Shown here piece by piece: positions 14,170 through 14,642 of a DNA stretch of 14,642 nucleotides. The stretch lies in contig CBDUXZ010000009.1 of assembly GCA_965371325.1 (NCBI GenBank), positions 1 through 14,642 of the forward strand. Direction: 5' to 3'. The first letter of the stretch is position 1. The number at the start of each line of letters is the position of its first letter. A program made the position numbers and the translations under genes. The stretch comes from CBDUXZ01 sp965371325 [NCBI: uncultured bacterium] (GTDB lineage: Bacteria; JAUYMQ01). The notes under the pieces were generated by a model. It had not been told where the DNA came from. It worked only from the letters and a program-made list of their open reading frames with translations, and made no database searches.

Positions 14170-14249
14170 GGGTATTGCGGCGCCCTGCTTCGGGCGGCCT
14201 TCAAGGTCAGGACATCGACATCCGGATCATCGCGCGTGAAGCGCCCGCG

Positions 14250-14642
14250 CTAGAGCCCCTCTGCGTTCCGCTGTCTCAGGCCGATGTCGTGCCAAGCTTT
14301 CTTCTCCGACAGGGTCGCGCCACGGCCCTCACGAATGCGGAAGGCCAGCATTGGCTCTTCGCGCGGCACAACGGCCGAGGTGAGCCGCTCCACGTAAGCC
14401 TCATTCAGCGCAAGCTCCGGCATCCCCGCGTAGTAGAGCACCCAGTGGATCATCTCGTGGGTCAGCACTTCGCGCAGCGGCACCTCTGTTCCCTCCCACA
14501 CGAAGATCGAACCTTCGAGGTACCGGGTGCGCCCGAGGTACGGAGGGTCGACCAGCGCCGATGATCCCCTGACGACTCGCGGGAGCGACGTTATCTCGCC
14601 GGGACCGAGGCCCGCGGCCCGGAGCGCATCGGCGAGCGCCAT
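14250..14642 (-). CDS. HExxH metallopeptidase-like protein, C-terminal part (5' end may lie outside the window)
   Basis: 130 residues are visible and the stop is TAG at 14250-14252. The fragment contains LTHEMIHWVLYYAG, a canonical HExxH zinc motif (His62, Glu63, His66 of the visible part). It is followed by LALNEAYVERL, where Glu81 is a possible third ligand. An ATG coincides with the last three bases of the window and could be the start or an internal methionine. No family beyond zinc peptidase-like can be assigned. The gene converges on the cyclophilin gene across 80 bases. Confidence 0.65.
   Translation of the reverse strand: MALADALRAAGLGPGEITSLPRVVRGSSALVDPPYLGRTRYLEGSIFVWEGTEVPLREVLTHEMIHWVLYYAGMPELALNEAYVERLTSAVVPREEPMLAFRIREGRGATLSEKKAWHDIGLRQRNAEGL

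Noticed and set aside
14181-14196. Hairpin CGCCC/GGGCG after the cyclophilin gene as a terminator
   Set aside because: The stem is only five base pairs and no T run follows on either strand.
1-14642. Mobile elements, CRISPR arrays, tRNA, rRNA, defence or biosynthetic clusters
   Set aside because: No transposase or phage gene, no regularly spaced repeat array and no tRNA- or rRNA-like segment was seen on either strand.

Overview
The window is a high-GC stretch of a Gram-negative bacterial chromosome. All genes look chromosomal and housekeeping-like; I see no transposase, phage, plasmid, CRISPR, tRNA or rRNA gene. Taxonomic hints are a CIRCE-controlled hrcA operon, a sigma-54 promoter, exported lipoprotein and periplasmic proteins, a stand-alone PilZ protein of the type common in myxobacteria, and a DinG-like helicase and HemW of deltaproteobacterial flavour. 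A member of the former Deltaproteobacteria (Desulfobacterota, Myxococcota or a related lineage) is my best guess, by inference only.

Positions 1-6789 hold a run of minus-strand genes. In transcription order they are hemW (radical SAM heme chaperone), hrcA-grpE-dnaJ (heat-shock operon behind a near-perfect CIRCE operator and a TTGACA promoter), then a periplasmic ligand-binding protein resembling penicillin-binding protein activators, followed 4 bases later by a DinG/XPD-family iron-sulfur helicase that runs off the left edge. dnaK is absent from the heat-shock cluster. The periplasmic protein has no in-frame ATG, GTG or TTG where one is needed; an ATC codon sits at the right distance from a strong ribosome binding site.

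Positions 6790-11361 hold a divergent promoter region, a plus-strand fused M16 peptidase with an active N-terminal half and a degenerate C-terminal half, and a convergent minus-strand gamma-glutamyltransferase. The 3' ends of the two overlap by 77 bp.

Positions 11362-11844 are the most interesting part. This protein-free stretch holds three perfect palindromes, a textbook sigma-54 -24/-12 promoter, about 200 bases predicted to fold strongly and rich in GGA, and a strong intrinsic terminator with a T run. Together they look like a dedicated gene for a small noncoding RNA of about 230 nt under sigma-54 and enhancer-binding-protein control. I do not recognise the RNA family.

Positions 11845-14642 hold a minus-strand PilZ (c-di-GMP receptor) protein, then divergently a zinc-ribbon/RDD membrane protein overlapped by ATGA with a cyclophilin-type peptidyl-prolyl isomerase lipoprotein. 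The 3' part of an unidentified HExxH metallopeptidase-like protein comes in from the right edge on the minus strand.
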